DNA of 14,268 bases from Alphaproteobacteria bacterium (GTDB lineage: Bacteria > Pseudomonadota > Alphaproteobacteria > MED-G09). A program made the translations under genes and the position numbers. The stretch is taken from the NCBI GenBank assembly GCA_018658685.1, contig JABHUT010000149.1:1-14268 (forward strand), read 5' to 3'. Within the stretch, counting starts at the first letter, position 1. The number at the start of each line of letters is the position of its first letter. The notes below the pieces were generated by a model. That model saw only the letters and a list, made by a program, of their open reading frames with translations, was not told where the DNA came from and made no database searches. Of the stretch, positions 12,308 through 14,268 are shown piece by piece.

Positions 12308-14268
12308 TTATTTCCCTCATTACATTTGCATCTCTTATACTTAAATCAGGATAATCAGGATCTGTTCCTACCTCTGGGAGTATCTTCCAAGAACGATTAC
12401 ACTTTCCGCCAATTGAGAGATTGCACTTTACTGAAACCATTTCCATCTCGTCCAATCTAAAAGCGTCAGATGGTCCGTCTCCTTCCTTTAAGTCGGCTTG
12501 TGATGTTATAAAAATTTCTGCTAAATTAATATCATTAAAGATTTCAAAATACTCTTTGCTTGAAATAAAGACAGTAGGAAATGCTTCTAAACTTGATCCA
12601 ATTCTCTTCTCCTTTCTCTCTAACTCAATAGCCCCGGTGACAACCTTTCTAACAGACCTGATCTTTTCCCATTTAGAGAAAAGTATTTCATTAGTCCATT
12701 CAGGATTAGTTTCAGAAAAATATAATTCATGAACAGATTTATTATTATCTGGAAATCTCGATTTCATTACCTCTTCTGCTGTGAAGCAAAGAATTGGAGA
12801 AAACCAAGAAACAAGATAATTGAACAAAATATCTAAAACAGTTCGAGTAGCTCTTCTTGATAAGCTTTTGGGACTGTCGCAATACAATGAGTCCTTTCTT
12901 ATATCGAAATAAAAAGAGGATAAATCAAGGTTAGAAAAATTTAATAGATTCTGAAAAACAGATTTTAAATCATACTTTCTGTAATCATCTTTTACTTTTG
13001 CATCGATAATCGACAGTTTATGAAGAATATATTTCTCAAGCTCTGGCATTTCACTGTAAAGAAGAATTTCTTCGTCTTTAAAGTTATCTAAATTACCCAA
13101 GAGAAAACGGAATGTATTTCTTATCTTTCTGTAAGACTCAACATTTGCCTTCATAATATCTTGTCCAACCCTTAGGTCTTCAGTAAAATCAGATGAAACA
13201 ACCCATAATCTAACGACATCTGCACCATACTGATCTATTAGATCATCAGGTAAAATTACATTACCAAGAGATTTTGACATTTTTCTTCCATCTTTATCCA
13301 TAACAAATCCATGGGTGAGAACCTGCTTAAAAGGCGCCATGCCTCTAGTACCGCATGATTCAAGAAGAGAAGATTGAAACCACCCTCTGTGCTGATCGGA
13401 CCCCTCTAAATATAAATCTGCAGGTGATCCTAGTCCACTTACTCCCTCAAGAACAAATGCGTGAGTTGAACCAGAGTCGAACCATACATCTAGAATATCA
13501 TTAACCTTTTCCCATTCATCAGCATTATATTTATCGCCTAAAAATTCTTCTGAACTGATATCAAACCATGCATCAGAACCTTTTTCCTCAAAAGACTTAG
13601 CAATTCGTTCGTTTACTTCTTGATCTTTTAATGGTTGGCCGGTCTTTTTATTAACAAAAATTGCTAGAGGAACACCCCAAGCTCTTTGTCTCGAAACAAC
13701 CCAATCGGGTCGAGATTCAACCATCGATTTAATTCTATTTTTTCCTCGTTCGGGAATCCACTGAACATCATCAATTGCTGAAAGTGATTTAACTCTTAAG
13801 TCATTTTTTTCCATTGAAATAAACCATTGGGGAGTATTTCTAAAAATAAGAGGTGCTTTTGAACGCCAGCTATGAGGGTATTGATGCCTTAGTTTACCTT
13901 TTCCAAATAAATTACCTGAATTTATTAATTCAGAAATCACCGATCCTGTAGCATCACCAAGGGAACCATCTTTATTATAAACTCTTTTACCTGAGAATAA
14001 CTTTACACCTTCCAAATAAACACCTTCACCATCTAATATAAAAGGAGGCTCAATTCCATTTTTAATTGCTAACTCATAGTCATCTTGACCATGGCTAGGG
14101 GCTATATGAACAAATCCTGTTCCAGCATCTTCAGTCAAAAAATCTCCTTCCAAAAGTGGAATATCAAAATCATAACCACTATCTTTGAAAGGATGACTAC
14201 ACTTAAAATTATCAAAGGATTCAATTTCTTTAATAAATAATAATTCTGATTTTGAAGCTTTCTCAACA
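12300..14268 (-). CDS. ileS: Isoleucyl-tRNA synthetase, N-terminal part outside the window
   Basis: Class I synthetase that charges tRNA-Ile and edits valine. The frame is open to the right edge: reading inward from 14267 the protein begins VEKASKSELLFIKEIESF and runs 655 residues to the stop; roughly 280-300 N-terminal residues, including the HIGH motif, should lie beyond the window. Visible parts: the second half of the CP1 editing domain with GTGFVHIAPSHGQDDYELA, including the aspartate that governs valine rejection, then DVLDVWFDSGSTHAF-type sequence, DQHRGWFQSSLL, the catalytic KMSKSLGN (KMSKS coded at 13269-13283), and the anticodon-binding helical domain. The C-terminal zinc region is degenerate: KCNRSW and LSIRDA where C..C and C..C are expected. 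It is the first of three coupled genes, ileS-lspA-bamF. Confidence 0.97.
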   Translation of the reverse strand, partial: VEKASKSELLFIKEIESFDNFKCSHPFKDSGYDFDIPLLEGDFLTEDAGTGFVHIAPSHGQDDYELAIKNGIEPPFILDGEGVYLEGVKLFSGKRVYNKDGSLGDATGSVISELINSGNLFGKGKLRHQYPHSWRSKAPLIFRNTPQWFISMEKNDLRVKSLSAIDDVQWIPERGKNRIKSMVESRPDWVVSRQRAWGVPLAIFVNKKTGQPLKDQEVNERIAKSFEEKGSDAWFDISSEEFLGDKYNADEWEKVNDILDVWFDSGSTHAFVLEGVSGLGSPADLYLEGSDQHRGWFQSSLLESCGTRGMAPFKQVLTHGFVMDKDGRKMSKSLGNVILPDDLIDQYGADVVRLWVVSSDFTEDLRVGQDIMKANVESYRKIRNTFRFLLGNLDNFKDEEILLYSEMPELEKYILHKLSIIDAKVKDDYRKYDLKSVFQNLLNFSNLDLSSFYFDIRKDSLYCDSPKSLSRRATRTVLDILFNYLVSWFSPILCFTAEEVMKSRFPDNNKSVHELYFSETNPEWTNEILFSKWEKIRSVRKVVTGAIELERKEKRIGSSLEAFPTVFISSKEYFEIFNDINLAEIFITSQADLKEGDGPSDAFRLDEMEMVSVKCNLSIGGKCNRSWKILPEVGTDPDYPDLSIRDANVMREISG
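12314..12318 (-). promoter_or_regulatory. Shine-Dalgarno of lspA, inside the end of ileS
   Basis: GAGGG on the minus strand is six bases before the GTG start at 12307. It lies within the last codons of ileS, so lspA translation is likely coupled to ileS termination. It also supports the GTG start. Confidence 0.75.

Noticed and set aside
12421..12732. A 103-codon open frame on the plus strand
   Set aside because: It is antisense to the 3' part of ileS, has serine-rich low-information sequence typical of a shadow frame, and has no ribosome site.
12300..14153. Taking ileS as starting at TTG 14153
   Set aside because: The frame continues open to the window edge and encodes recognisable editing-domain sequence, so 14153 is only an internal leucine codon.

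Overview
The window is a very AT-rich, gene-dense stretch of chromosome. It most likely comes from a free-living Alphaproteobacterium with a streamlined genome, possibly a marine lineage. The assignment rests on an ELM1/DUF1022-type protein, a BamF-type (DUF3035) lipoprotein directly after lspA and ileS, and an OmpR-type response regulator of a kind common in alphaproteobacteria. The exact lineage is inference. Genes abut or overlap almost everywhere. The longest gap is under 200 bases. No rRNA, tRNA, CRISPR array, insertion sequence or phage gene was seen.

Left part (1-3382): a two-component system reads leftward, response regulator first, then a membrane histidine kinase cut by the window edge. 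A 200-base divergent spacer with a nested inverted repeat separates it from a rightward CaiB/BaiF family (class III) CoA-transferase gene with a TTG start.

Middle (3375-8912): a compact leftward operon encodes a two-domain VOC protein, a lipoprotein substrate-binding protein of the NMT1/THI5 fold, an ATPase and a permease of the SsuBC/TauBC/ThiXZ type, and an FMN nitroreductase. The first four genes overlap by 1-4 bases and the nitroreductase follows after 15. It looks like an uptake-plus-conversion unit for a small organic molecule that the sequence does not identify. It is the best candidate here for an uncharacterised system. Divergent from it is a GlcD/D-2-hydroxyglutarate dehydrogenase-type FAD enzyme.

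Right part (8909-14268): an Lrp/AsnC regulator diverges from a gene for an ELM1-family putative glycosyltransferase, followed by thioredoxin reductase (trxB). Facing trxB is the leftward housekeeping cluster ileS (5' end outside the window), lspA and a bamF-like lipoprotein gene. These are needed for isoleucine charging, lipoprotein maturation and probably outer-membrane assembly. IleS has lost three of the four cysteines of its usual C-terminal zinc site.

All three convergent gene pairs overlap or are separated by one base, with no visible intrinsic terminator. Several starts are TTG or GTG with good Shine-Dalgarno sequences, while other genes appear to be read from nearly leaderless messages.
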